The position numbers were made by a program, and so were the translations under genes. A stretch of 64,000 nt of DNA. It comes from G958295935 sp965224235 (GTDB lineage Bacteria; Chloroflexota; Dehalococcoidia; Lucifugimonadales; Lucifugimonadaceae). Shown here piece after piece: positions 25,891 to 35,618 of the stretch (the first letter of the stretch is position 1; the number at the start of each line of letters is the position of its first letter). The DNA lies in the NCBI GenBank assembly GCA_965224235.1, contig CBDCYP010000002.1, forward strand, positions 1 through 64,000. The letters run 5' to 3'. The notes beneath the pieces are model-generated. The model had not been told where the DNA came from and made no database searches. It was given only the letters and a program-made list of their open reading frames with translations.

Positions 25891-27530
25891 CCCGTCGTCC
25901 CCTCGCTCCCAGCTCCTGCAGCCTTCACTGCATACTCATGATCGAACAGACCGGCATCCTCGACAATCTCATCCTCTTCAGGATAGTCCTGTGCTAGGTC
26001 GACTCTCGGTAGCATCTCTAGGAGTCGATGACTCAGTGCCTTCGATTCATCATTGGTACCGAGTGAGTGGAAGTGCATCAGATTTCGAATGGCTGGATCA
26101 ATTGCACGATCATTCGCCATCCGCAGGAAATGCCTCGTGCCAAGTTCCCCCGATTGAGGATTCATTGTGAGAAGGTCTACCAGCTCCGCGTTCTGCCTCT
26201 TCGAAAGGCGTCCCCGCAACGCCTCATATTCCTCCCTCTGTGGCGCGCCATCACCGTTTTCAAAATACTCGCGGTGAAAGATAAAGGAGTGTGGCAAGCC
26301 AAGTAACCTTTCGAATTCTTCTGAGTTCTCACCGTAGGCCCGCAGAAAGAAAGATGGATTGCCACTGACAACCCCTCGTGTCGCTTGAAGCATGATCTGG
26401 AAGGACCGAAGATAGTATCTATTCCATTTCTTGCCGACGTGCGAGCGATCTTTCAACGTCACCGGCTGATATCGCATCGGGAATGACCAAATACGGACTC
26501 CCAACTCTTCGTTGAGACTGATATTGAGTCGCATCCTCTGGTAGAGGTCAGTTGGGTTATCCATAAAGTTGTACAGCATGTAGTTGGACAGAGAGGTAAT
26601 CTGGTTATCCGCCGCCATACGAACCGACTTTTCATAGACCTTTCGAACACCAATGTGATCGAAGGCAATCCTCAACGGACTGATGCAGATTGTGGCCATT
26701 TCCCGAAGGAACATGTCTGACTTCGCAAGAATACGTGCGTCGACGCCCTGATTGAAATCTACTCTCCGCTTGACTGGCCTCCTTCCGTCACGAGCAAGTG
26801 TGGCACCGGGTGTAAAGCCTAGGTCGCGGATTTCAGCGATCACTTCCTTGTAGCGGGCGGACGCAGTAATGTTGTTGTCCATCAGCACGAGGTCTTTCTT
26901 AACCCCGTGAGTCTCATTCACGCCCTCCACAAGTTTCACCAGAGGCGGCATCTCCCGTTGGGCACCCTCCAAGGCAGGTACGCCGCAGAACGAGCATTTC
27001 CTGATACATCCCCGCGATGCGTAGCCGAAATATGCATCTTGGACAGGATACTTGTACTCGATTTGGTCCAAGATGTCGTAGTCTGGCACCCACTCCTCAA
27101 TCGGACTGCCAGTGAGGTCGTCGGCACCGAAGTCGTAGGCATCCGACGACAGTTGAAGAGCCGAGGAAGGGGGGCCATCAAGTAAGCCCTTGATGAAGCG
27201 AACCCCTGCCCAACTCGGCTCACTCAAAAACGACTCGTGCATAAGGGAAGCTGCTATACCACCAACAAACACTCGTTCCGGCTGATAGCCCGCTGCCTGA
27301 ATGGCGAAGTCGATAGCTGCGGCTGTGCGCTTCCACTCAAAGGTAAAAAGCGTCGTCACGTAGACTCGGTCCCACGCGCGGCGCAGCACGTCAAGATTCT
27401 CACCCTTGACGAACGTGACATTGTCTCCCCGACCACGTGGACCGTGATAAGCTGCAAGTTTCATTAGCCCAAGCGGAGGATACTTGTTGGGATAGCCGGG
27501 CTCGACCAGCAAAATGCTTCGGGGGTTCAT
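25887..27530 (-). CDS. Radical SAM protein with B12-binding-like N-terminus
   Basis: 547 residues. The N-terminal about 140 residues (SILLVEPGYPNKYPPLGLMK and onward to VFVGGIAASLM) look like the Rossmann-type cobalamin-binding domain of B12-dependent radical SAM enzymes, though the DxHxxG motif is absent. The cluster motif CIRKCSFC (CxxxCxxC) near residue 175 is intact. The C-terminal third is helical and without recognised domain. The substrate is unknown; in this setting (ParB-like, SNF2, nuclease) modification of DNA or of a protein partner is conceivable. It overlaps both neighbours by ATGA. Confidence 0.8.
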   Translation of the reverse strand: MNPRSILLVEPGYPNKYPPLGLMKLAAYHGPRGRGDNVTFVKGENLDVLRRAWDRVYVTTLFTFEWKRTAAAIDFAIQAAGYQPERVFVGGIAASLMHESFLSEPSWAGVRFIKGLLDGPPSSALQLSSDAYDFGADDLTGSPIEEWVPDYDILDQIEYKYPVQDAYFGYASRGCIRKCSFCGVPALEGAQREMPPLVKLVEGVNETHGVKKDLVLMDNNITASARYKEVIAEIRDLGFTPGATLARDGRRPVKRRVDFNQGVDARILAKSDMFLREMATICISPLRIAFDHIGVRKVYEKSVRMAADNQITSLSNYMLYNFMDNPTDLYQRMRLNISLNEELGVRIWSFPMRYQPVTLKDRSHVGKKWNRYYLRSFQIMLQATRGVVSGNPSFFLRAYGENSEEFERLLGLPHSFIFHREYFENGDGAPQREEYEALRGRLSKRQNAELVDLLTMNPQSGELGTRHFLRMANDRAIDPAIRNLMHFHSLGTNDESKALSHRLLEMLPRVDLAQDYPEEDEIVEDAGLFDHEYAVKAAGAGSEGTTG

Positions 27531-28555
27531 TTTTTCACCCGACTCAATAGTTGGCTAGCAGACTTTACGATCTGATTTAACTCGTACTCGGTCCGGCCCT
27601 TTGAACTGTCGCTCCGTAATAGCTTGGTGATTTGGCCTTTCGTCTGGCTGGTTGCGAGGTCGTTGCGAAATCTCTGTAGCCGCTTAAAGGCAGCGTCTGT
27701 ATCTCCGCTGATGTCCGCAACTGCGAGAGCCTCTTCGAAGGGCTCGGGTTCGCCCTCGTCGAAGAATACTTTTCTAGCTCTCTTGTTGCGCATGATGTCC
27801 GGAAGCTTATCCCTCATATCCTGTGCGCGGGGAAACTTGTCGGCTTTGATGAGCGAAACGGTCCGCTCATGGAACTCCGGGACATTCTCTCTTTGGTTCC
27901 TGAGCTTGGTGCTGGAGGCATACGCCTCGTAGTAGCTCCATCTGGACGTATTGTCGTCCTTGGCATCTATCATCATCTGGAAGGCGTTGACCATCTGACG
28001 CACCTTGGAGGCCGACAGCGCAATCTCCTTTGCTATGTCTTCTACTTGCACCCCATGGTTCTTGAACCGCCGGTAAATGTACGCTCCGTTCTCGTAGCTG
28101 CGCCAGTTCGTCTTGCCGTTGATGTGGAACTGGCCCAACAGAGAAAAAATGAAACTCTCGGTTTCCAGCTCGCTGTATCCCGAAAAGTCGAAGACATTGC
28201 AGGCAACGTGCGAGGGCGGCAATGAGCCCTTTTTATTCATCCGCAACGCAGCTAGTCGGCTATTCCCCTCCAGTACCTGGTAGTCGTACTGTCCATGCCA
28301 TTCGGACTCTGCCGATATTGTTATGCAGAACAAGGGCTCGTTGACCTGGCCATCCCTGTCGATTTGAGAGCGGAGTTCTCGAACATGGTCCATGGACTCT
28401 AGCTTCGCTTGAATATTCTCCTGGGTCCGGTCCCCAGACCCTGCAAACTGGGAATAGATGCGGGGATTCTCTGGATAGAAAGCCAGCCGTTCCACGGGAG
28501 CCTGAATCTCCGCGTAAGGGACTTCCTTCTTCCGAAGCTTGAACACCTTCCTCAT
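27527..28555 (-). CDS. ParB/Srx-fold protein 2
   Basis: 342 residues. PVERLAFYPENPRIY followed by a QVNEPLFC strand and YQVLEGNSRLAALR matches the ParB/sulfiredoxin fold, where E-G-x-x-R is the nucleotide-binding or nuclease signature. A helix-turn-helix-like region follows (HGVQVEDIAKEIALSASKVR). The rest (260-342) is basic and helical. Unlike chromosomal ParB there is no ParA partner; related proteins act in DNA-modification systems as sensors or repressors. It starts 3 nt after the helicase stop and overlaps the radical-SAM start by ATGA. Confidence 0.75.
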   Translation of the reverse strand: MRKVFKLRKKEVPYAEIQAPVERLAFYPENPRIYSQFAGSGDRTQENIQAKLESMDHVRELRSQIDRDGQVNEPLFCITISAESEWHGQYDYQVLEGNSRLAALRMNKKGSLPPSHVACNVFDFSGYSELETESFIFSLLGQFHINGKTNWRSYENGAYIYRRFKNHGVQVEDIAKEIALSASKVRQMVNAFQMMIDAKDDNTSRWSYYEAYASSTKLRNQRENVPEFHERTVSLIKADKFPRAQDMRDKLPDIMRNKRARKVFFDEGEPEPFEEALAVADISGDTDAAFKRLQRFRNDLATSQTKGQITKLLRSDSSKGRTEYELNQIVKSASQLLSRVKK

Positions 28556-28558
28556 ATT

Positions 28559-30031
28559 CTACTCCTCCGACGGGTTTAGGACCTGATGTAACGCTTGGTG
28601 GAAAGCGTAAGTGGCTTGATCCTGGTACTCGCTATCCGTAATGTCTCCTTGAACCAGCGCAGCAGCTAGTTCCTTGGCCGAAAGGAGTTCTCCGATCCAT
28701 TCGTCAATCGTGCCAACGGCAACAAGGTTTTCAACAAGGCATTCGTTTGTCTGAGATATGCGGTGAATGCGATCTTGAGCCTGGAGATAGTCGTCCAAAC
28801 TGAAGGTCCGGTCGAAGAAGAGCGCGTGGTTGGCAACGGTCAGTGTTAGGCCTTCTTTGGCCGCCCCAGGAGTAGCGACGAGGAGCCGGCACTTCGGATC
28901 TTCCATGAATCGGTCAAGGTCGCGGGTCCTGTCCGCGATGGATAGACGACCGTGAACCCGGGCGGGACGCATCTCCGGGTAGCGCTCGGCGATCCTCCTG
29001 ACGTTCTCTGTGAAGCCAGTCCAGATAATGGTCTTGGGGCCAATGGGGTCCATCGTACGCACTATGGAGTCCAGCACACAGAATTTTCCTGGGGTTCCTT
29101 CATAGCTGTGGTCAACTAAGTTGGGGTTCGAAGCCACCTGCACCAGACGCAAGAGACGCTTGAGGATTTCTTCCGCGTCATCCACAGTCTTCAGGCCATC
29201 CACCAAGACCTCGGCCGCCAAGTCCCGTCGGTACTTTTCGTAAAGAATGGACTGACTTGACTCCAGATACACGGGCGTATTTCGGATTATTTTACCGGGC
29301 AGGCTGATCTCTGCGCTGGCCTTTGTTTCTCTTATTGCGAAATGACGTATCCTGTCGTGGATTGCGCCAAGCCGACGCCCAAACGCGGTGGTAGCATCTG
29401 AATCCTCGCCGAGTTCGTTCCTAAAATCGGTATCGGACTTGAAAGATGGAAATGAACTCCCTAGCGACTCCCCACCATCGAGAAAATAAACCTGAGACCA
29501 GATGTCGTACGGTCGATTAGCTACCGGAGTGCCAGTCATGATCACACGTCGGGCTAGAAGTGGTCCCAACGAATGTAGTGCCACTGCTGCTCTCGAATTA
29601 GGATTCTTTATCCGTTGAGATTCATCAAGAATCACACCGAGACGGCGAGCCTTGGCGAACAGGACCAGCCGACCACGCTCACTGTGCATTACTTCATAGT
29701 GAGCTAGGTAAAGCCTCCCTGGACGGTTAAAGGCAAAAAAGTTCGAGCGACGATCCTGGCTGAGCACAACGGGACGCAGGTTGGTGTGAAATCTGGTCTC
29801 TCGCTCCCAATTCGGAATTAAAGCCTTCTTGGTTACGACCATCACCGAATCCACGCTGCGGGAAGTAAGCCAGTGAAGAGCCAAGTCCAACGCCATTTTG
29901 GTCTTCCCCAGACCCTGCTCATGGAAAAGCGCAGCGTATGGTAGGTCTCGAGTCGCCAAAACAGCCTCTGCCTGGAATGGCAGTGCCTTGTGGTGGGCAT
30001 CAAAAGGCACTCTTTCAGTTGAACGTAGCAT
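28559..30031 (-). CDS. SNF2-family helicase/ATPase
   Basis: 490 residues from the ATG at 30031. It carries Walker A HEQGLGKTK (38-46), motif Ia VVTKKALIPNW, motif II DESQ (136-139) in place of the usual DEAH, motif III MTGTPVANRP, and the C-terminal motifs IIWTGF, LLVATPGAAKEGLTL and QAQDRIHRISQ. It is a compact two-RecA-domain translocase without accessory domains. The chosen start overlaps the 3' end of the preceding nuclease-like gene by 17 nt; longer readings would overlap it more. Motor proteins of this class in islands usually act on DNA for modification or degradation. Confidence 0.9.
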   Translation of the reverse strand: MLRSTERVPFDAHHKALPFQAEAVLATRDLPYAALFHEQGLGKTKMALDLALHWLTSRSVDSVMVVTKKALIPNWERETRFHTNLRPVVLSQDRRSNFFAFNRPGRLYLAHYEVMHSERGRLVLFAKARRLGVILDESQRIKNPNSRAAVALHSLGPLLARRVIMTGTPVANRPYDIWSQVYFLDGGESLGSSFPSFKSDTDFRNELGEDSDATTAFGRRLGAIHDRIRHFAIRETKASAEISLPGKIIRNTPVYLESSQSILYEKYRRDLAAEVLVDGLKTVDDAEEILKRLLRLVQVASNPNLVDHSYEGTPGKFCVLDSIVRTMDPIGPKTIIWTGFTENVRRIAERYPEMRPARVHGRLSIADRTRDLDRFMEDPKCRLLVATPGAAKEGLTLTVANHALFFDRTFSLDDYLQAQDRIHRISQTNECLVENLVAVGTIDEWIGELLSAKELAAALVQGDITDSEYQDQATYAFHQALHQVLNPSEE

Positions 30032-30458
30032 GAGACTCTTGCTTCGCCGGCAAAGATAGGATGTACCGGCCATCAAGAATGTGCACTCGACCACTTACTG
30101 CTGGCCAATCGTAGGCGATGCTCCTTAAGACCGATTTGGCTGTGGCGGAGCTAGTCCAATGGACCGCCAATACCATGTGTCTGCACGGCTGCTGCTCAAC
30201 GTAGTGCAGGAAGGCGCCGAGTTGGTGCTCGCTTCTTCTCGTCTCGACGTCCCACGGAGGTTTGGCCTCTCCAACTACGACGATTTGCTTGTTAGCGGCA
30301 TACACATCGGGGCGATACCCATCAATCACTGGCGGCACGCCGGCGGAGGCTGGTGGCCCGTCGACAAAGCACGTGAACCGACCATGCCCACATAACGCTG
30401 CGCGCACCGCCCTGGCCGCCCTTGATACTAGCCCTTGATGATGGGAGCTTTCAGGCAT
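30015..30458 (-). CDS. PD-(D/E)XK-like nuclease
   Basis: 147 residues. GYRPDVYAANKQIVVVGEAK supplies Asp51 and the Glu64-x-Lys66 pair in the right spacing for a PD-(D/E)XK active site, and HQLGAFLHYVEQQ gives the following conserved Gln helix. The small size suggests it works with another subunit, most likely the SNF2 motor whose gene overlaps its 3' end. The call is from motif reading, not from a family match. It lies 14 nt downstream of ParB/Srx-fold protein 1. Confidence 0.65.
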   Translation of the reverse strand: MPESSHHQGLVSRAARAVRAALCGHGRFTCFVDGPPASAGVPPVIDGYRPDVYAANKQIVVVGEAKPPWDVETRRSEHQLGAFLHYVEQQPCRHMVLAVHWTSSATAKSVLRSIAYDWPAVSGRVHILDGRYILSLPAKQESHATFN

Positions 30459-30471
30459 CTCAATTCCTACA

Positions 30472-31500
30472 TCAGTTGCTGGACGTCATCTGGATATCCA
30501 AAAGCTCACCGACAGAAATCAAAAGATCCTTTAAGTCCAGGTGTTCCTCAGATTCCGGCTGACTCCTGACTCTTTCGGCATCGTCATACGAGAGCAGGCC
30601 TATCTTCTCCTGTAACGCCTTGGCCAGCTGGGGAATATTGGACTCGCGCAATCTGGTGTCTAGGTCCGGGGCGTCCAGGGTGTTGATCGCTGTCCGGGCC
30701 CCCTCTCGCAGGAAGACCCGCCTGGCCTCGGGATTGTCCAGAATCTGGGGCAACCTACGGACAGAATTCAAGGGAAACAGCTTTCTCTCATCGACCCACC
30801 GGCTAAAGTCACTTTCGCTGAACCCCGCTTGAAAAAGGGCTTGCTTGATTCCGGGCTTCTGGAGCTCCACAAAGGCACTGAACCGGGACGGGTCGAAAGC
30901 CCCATCAACATCACCAATCATTGGCCTGTAGTGAGTCTCCATATCAACGTATGCATTGACGGATTGCAGAACGTCACTCTTGGAACCGCCACAATAGCTG
31001 ACCAATGCGGCCATGGGCATCTTGTATTCCTCTACCAATTCATGGAGATACTTGGCCTTGGAATAGGCGTCCCACGGACGGTTGCCGACGAGGTGGACTT
31101 GCAGGCGGATTTTGTGGGCTTCCTCTTCTTCCATCTGGTCACTGACCAATGCAGGAATATGCTCCCACGTTTCACCGCTCTGTCCTGAGGCCTTGTCTTC
31201 GTTCCTGAGCTGTCGGTAAATTGCAACCCTAGTATTGCCCTCAACGCAGAGAAAGCGCCCATCTCCGAGCTGTTTGACGATGATGGATTGTATGATGCCA
31301 CCAGAGGCCCGTATCGAATGTTTCAATCGTGCATACGAACCCAAGGCGGTGGTACCACCCTCGTCCTCAGCGCCAGCGCCGAGAGCCAACAACATGTGCT
31401 CTTCGTTCAGCACGGTATACATTTCCAAGTAGTGCTTGATCCTTGGATTGGAGTTGTCGAATACGATCTCGGCAACCGGGATTCGTGTGGCCCTGTTCAT
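30472..31500 (-). CDS. ParB/Srx-fold protein 1, first gene of the eight-gene operon
   Basis: 342 residues. IPVAEIVFDNSNPRIKHY, a strand with IIQSIIVKQLGDGRFLCV, and EGNTRVAIYRQL form the ParB/sulfiredoxin core (E-G-N-x-R). The helical middle (DAYSKAKYLHELVEEY, then GGSKSDVLQSVNAYVDM) resembles the ParB DNA-binding region. AAGGGG lies 5-10 nt before the ATG. It has the same length and architecture as ParB/Srx-fold protein 2 but low similarity, so the pair probably has distinct roles. Confidence 0.75.
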   Translation of the reverse strand: MNRATRIPVAEIVFDNSNPRIKHYLEMYTVLNEEHMLLALGAGAEDEGGTTALGSYARLKHSIRASGGIIQSIIVKQLGDGRFLCVEGNTRVAIYRQLRNEDKASGQSGETWEHIPALVSDQMEEEEAHKIRLQVHLVGNRPWDAYSKAKYLHELVEEYKMPMAALVSYCGGSKSDVLQSVNAYVDMETHYRPMIGDVDGAFDPSRFSAFVELQKPGIKQALFQAGFSESDFSRWVDERKLFPLNSVRRLPQILDNPEARRVFLREGARTAINTLDAPDLDTRLRESNIPQLAKALQEKIGLLSYDDAERVRSQPESEEHLDLKDLLISVGELLDIQMTSSN

Positions 31501-31594
31501 GATGACCCCTTGGAGTCGTAGCTTACCCTCAACAACCTCTGATGGGTTCGGACTCTATCCAATTTATCGAAGGGCACTGTTCGCCGCTGACATA

Positions 31595-31996
31595 TTATGG
31601 ATACACCATCACGAAAGCAAGAAGAGGTGCTCTCTCACCTGACGGAGGATGTTGGCGAGCCAATCCAGGCTCACCGGGAAACACGCCGGTCAGGTCTGAG
31701 ACCACCATGCTGAATTCCGACCCGAGCAGGGACATCAACCGCCGCAGTCCGCTGAGGTCGTCCATAATCTCCTGAAAGGCGATCAGGTCGAAGCTGCGGC
31801 AGACAGCAGCCAGGAACTCCCAGGTGTCGGGGCTGCGGCTCCGGGCCGCTCCCAACTTTCGTATGTTGAAGGACCCCAGGAGCACCGAGCCGTACTCCCG
31901 TCTCGGAAGGCCGTACCGCTGTGGGTCTTCATCCAGTCGAGCCCTGATTAGTTGCCAATCGGCTGATGTGAATTGCTCGGCCATGCTGCCCTCCAT
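31595..31996 (-). pseudogene. Truncated endonuclease/exonuclease/phosphatase-family gene
   Basis: 133 residues. VLLGSFNIRKLG and DLIAFQEIMDD are the first two conserved motifs of the EEP (DNase I-like) fold. The family normally runs to 250-300 residues with later D-x-N and SDH motifs; this reading stops after SDLTGVFPGEPG and about 20 unrelated residues. It lies 55 bp downstream of the kinase-regulator and at the edge of the eight-gene operon, so insertion of that island may have cut it. Confidence 0.65.
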
Positions 31997-32051
31997 TCAA
32001 AGCAAGGTGGGTCGTTTAGCGCCGTCAACGCAAGGGCGTACTCGTACGGGG

Positions 32052-34443
32052 CTATGATGTCCCCCTTTCCCTCGCCTCCCCCTTCGCCATGCGGTAACCG
32101 ACGCGGGGCTCGTTGAGGATGTAGGTGGGGTTGTTGGCGTTGTCGCCCAGCTTTCGGCGGAGCTGCTTGGCGGCGGTGCGCACCCGCCGCGAGTCGCCGG
32201 AGCCCCGCAGGCCCCAGACCCGTTGCAGCAGCCGGTCGTAGGTCATCACGCGACCGGCGTTGGCCGATAGCTCGAAGAGCAGCCCGTACTCGATGGCGGT
32301 CAGATGCACGGGACGCCCGGCCAGCGTCACGCGACGCTCGGCGTAGTCGATGGTCAGCTCTCCAAACACGTAGGGTTCCGACGGCTCGGCCCATTCGGGC
32401 GCTTCCCGCTTGCGCAGGGCCGCCTTGATCCTCGCCACAAGCTCCGTCGGCGAGAAGGGCTTGACCACGTAGTCGTCGGCGCCCATCTCGAAGGCCCTGG
32501 CGATGATCTCCTCCTGGCCGTAGGCGGACAGGAAGATGACCGGCACGTCCGCCATATCCAGGATGTCCCCCATCAGCTCGATGCCGTCGGTCCCCGGCAG
32601 CATCAGGTCCAGTAGCACCAGGTGGGGGTCGTTCGCCTGCACGAGGCTCGTCGCCTCCTGCGGGTCGCCGGTCACAATCGGCGCGTAGTCCGCCCTGGCG
32701 AGGGCGTCCCGGACGTGCCTGAGCGTCTGCGGGTCGTCGTCCACCGCGAGAATACGTGTCCGCTCCCGCTCCGCCCGCTCCCAGTGGGCGGAGAGCCGGG
32801 GGACGCCGGCTGCGGCATCCCCGGCCACCGGAATAGTGAAGGTGAACCGCGCCCCCCGGCCCGGCCCGTCGCTCTCGGCCCATATCCGGCCCCCGTGGGC
32901 CTCCACTATCCCCTTGCAGATGGCGAGACCCAGGCCCGACCCCGCGATGTCCCGTCTCCGGTCTTCGCCGTCGATGCGGGAGAACTTCCGAAACAGGTGC
33001 GGCAGCCGCTCGGCGGCTATCCCTCTGCCCTCGTCCGTGACGGAGACAGCCACGTGGTAGCCCTCCCGCACGGCGGACACCCTGATGGGGGACGCCTCGC
33101 GGGCGTGCCGGTCCGCGTTGGAGAGCAGGTTGTTCAGCACCTGGATGATGCGGCGCCCATCCGCCATGACCAGCGGCAGCTCCGGCGAGAGATCGATGCG
33201 GAGGTTGTTCCTGCCCCCGCCGCTCTGGAACCTGCTCCTGGCCTCGTCCACCAGGGTCGCCACCTCCGCAGGCGCCGGGGCCACCGACAGCTCGCCCGTC
33301 TCGATGCGCGCCACGTCGAGCAGGTCGCCGATCAGGTCGCGCATGTAGTCGGCCTGCTCGCCGATGATGCGGAAGAACTGGAGCATCTCAGCGGGGTCCA
33401 GGTCGGACGCCGCCTCCGTCAGCGTGGCGGCTGAGCCTTTGATGGAGGTCAGCGGCGTGCGCAGCTCGTGGCTCACCATGCCCAGGAACTCGGCCCGCAG
33501 CCGCTCCATCTCCTCCAGCGGCGTCATGTCCTGTACGGTGACGACCACTGAAACGACCTCGCCCTCCTGCGAGCGTATGGGCGTGGCGTTGACCAGGGTG
33601 GTGACGCTCCCGCCGTCGGGGGCCTCGATGGCGATCTCCTCGGCACGCACCGTCTCGCCCGTGCTCAGCGCCTGGGCCAGGGGGGAACTCTTCCAGGGAG
33701 ACCTCCCGCCCGTCGGCCCGCCGGAAGGTCAGCATGTCGAGGAGCTGCTCCGCAGAGCCGTCAGGCATGTGCAGGCCGCTGACGATCCTCCTGGCCTCCC
33801 GGTTGACCGACGTCAGTCCGCCCGTCTTCGCGTCGAACACCAGGACGCCCACCGGCGAGGTGTCGATCAGGGTCTCCAGGTCGGCCCTGGCCCGCCGCTC
33901 GTCCCGGTGCCTGCGGGCGTTGGCGATGACCAGCGCCGCCTGGGAGGCGAACATCACCAGGGTCTCCTCGTCTTCGGGGGTGAACTCCACGTCCTTCGCG
34001 CCCACGTAGAAGGCTCCGACGCACTCCCCCAGGTGGCGGATGGGCGCGGCCAGGAAGGTCAGAACGGGGCTGACCGCCATCGGCGGGCGGAACTCGGGAA
34101 GGCCCAGCGCCCTGGTGTAGCTGTGGAAGTCACTGAGTCTCAGCGGCTCGGTAATCCGGCTGAGGTACTCGAAGAACATCATCCCTTCGGGCAGCTCTGT
34201 TAACCGCCGGTGCTCTTCCGGGGTCAGCCCGGAGGTCACGAAGTCCTCTATCTGCCCGGACTCATCCAGCAGGGTGATGACGCCGTAGCGCGCCCCGGTC
34301 AGCGAGCAGGCGCTGTCCAGCACCCCCTGGAGCACCGTGTCAAAGTCGAGGCTCTCGTTGATGCGCAGACTGGCCTGGCTCAGCCGGGACAGCCGGTCTC
34401 GCAGCTCCGCTATCTCCCGCGCCTGATCGTCTGCCTGTTCCAT
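32052..34443 (-). CDS. Hybrid sensor kinase fused to receiver and OmpR-type wHTH, with frameshift
   Basis: If one G is dropped from the run at 33680-33685 the gene encodes 796 residues: coiled coil, GAF domain (about 25-190), PAS (about 205-330), HisKA with MVSHELRTPLTSIKG, HATPase with NNLLSNA and GSGLGLAICKG, a receiver with VLLDLMLPGTDG, and a C-terminal winged helix (TYDRLLQRVWGLRG and GYRM). Kinase, receiver and DNA-binding output in one chain is uncommon. The start is ATG 34443, immediately after GAGGAGGGAG. As sequenced, GAF-PAS and kinase-receiver-wHTH are in different frames; an indel error is plausible because both halves are well conserved. Confidence 0.8.
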
Positions 34444-34708
34444 CTCCCTCCTCGAACCGGGCTGCCGACCACCGTGAGCGGCCCGTTGTCGCCGCGCCGG
34501 ATGCGGGATGCGAGAACGCGCCCGGCCAGCCCCCAAAATTATAGCTGGCCCAGGGAAAGCTCACAACAGATTCGGCTCGAAAAGCGTGGAACCTCACAGA
34601 CCTCTCACAGTCAGTTTAGTAAAATGTGGACGACTGCCCATTTGGTGGGAGAGGTTCGCTTGGCATTCGACAGGCCAGTAGCCAGTAGATGGAATAGAGA
34701 CGGCGAAC

Positions 34709-34734
34709 GCACCGGCGGCCCTTGCCGCCGGTGC
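34709..34734. promoter_or_regulatory. Perfect 11-bp hairpin in the divergent intergenic region
   Basis: GCACCGGCGGC and GCCGCCGGTGC enclose a 4-nt loop (CCTT). No T-run follows on either strand, so it is not a standard intrinsic terminator. It lies between the divergent kinase-regulator and surface-protein genes; the remainder of 34444-35247 shows no gene. Confidence 0.5.
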
Positions 34735-34980
34735 GACGACCGCGCTAGAGTCTCAGTTTGAATTGTCACAATCTCGGAGAGAGTCATGGCAACAACGAGG
34801 TCAGGCCCCTCAGCTCCATGAAAGGCGAAACGCCCGAACAGTTCCTTGACTCTATAGCGAGACTCTACTAGCCGATGATGCTGGTTTCGGGGTAAGGCTA
34901 TTTTCGCCCCGCTTTCGGAAGGAGGCGATAGAAAAGGACGCTTCAGTCCCGCCTGCGATCCAAGCCCTGAAAGACAAAGC

Positions 34981-35002
34981 GTGTATAAATACATTTATAC
35001 AC
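34981..35002. promoter_or_regulatory. Perfect 22-bp AT-rich palindrome, candidate operator
   Basis: GTGTATAAAT and ATTTATACAC are perfect inverted arms with a 2-nt spacer (AC), in otherwise GC-rich DNA about 245 bp upstream of the surface-protein start. This symmetry suits a dimeric regulator. Confidence 0.5.
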
Positions 35003-35247
35003 AGTTTAACTTTATGTACTGTCCGGCAACCAGGATGGGCTGCCGTCGGCACTAGGTGATTTTGACTTGAAACCGTCATCTATACGACCCCTTAGCCCCA
35101 GGACCGGGGGTCGATTGTCAACAACGGGGAAGGACAGGTCCGGGGTCAATTCCAGGTGGCAAATAGACGGTGGGCATCAGGTCCGGTTGTGAGAACCCAT
35201 TGAGCGTTTCAGTCAGGCGACCTTTTTCAAGCAAGGAGTATTGAACC

Positions 35248-35618
35248 ATGATTAGTGGCAACGGTAGAGCATCCAACCGGTTGGTTGTCGGCAGAGGGAC
35301 AGACGCCGGAAGCGGCGGCAGTATGCCGCACAGACGTTCCTGGCGCGGGGTAAGTAGGCGCGTCCGCCTGCTCGCCGGGCTGGGCCTGGCGGTGGCGCTG
35401 CTGGCGACCCTGGTGGCGCTGCTGGCCCCGTCCCTGCAGGCGCAGACGGCCACGGTCACGTTGGTCCACAATACTGCTGCGGGGACTAACCCGCAGTTCC
35501 AGAGCGAGATTAATGCTCAAAGTTTTACGACTGGTCCCGCTGCAGCCGGCTACTCCATATCCACGGTTACGCTACGTCTAGCGACTGCCGCTGGCCGTAA
35601 CATGGTGGTAAGGCTTAA
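35248..35618 (+). pseudogene. 5' part of giant surface protein gene, split by IS1380
   Basis: AAGGAG lies 10-15 nt before the ATG. The first about 65 residues are a long signal peptide (RRVRLLAGLGLAVALLATLV, then LQAQ). The following domain (TVTLVHNTAAGTNPQFQSEI) is cut at VVRL by the IS. With one CTTAA copy kept, 371 nt here plus 6,832 nt from 37335 give 2,401 codons in frame, reading NMVVRLKESNSS across the junction. Confidence 0.88.
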
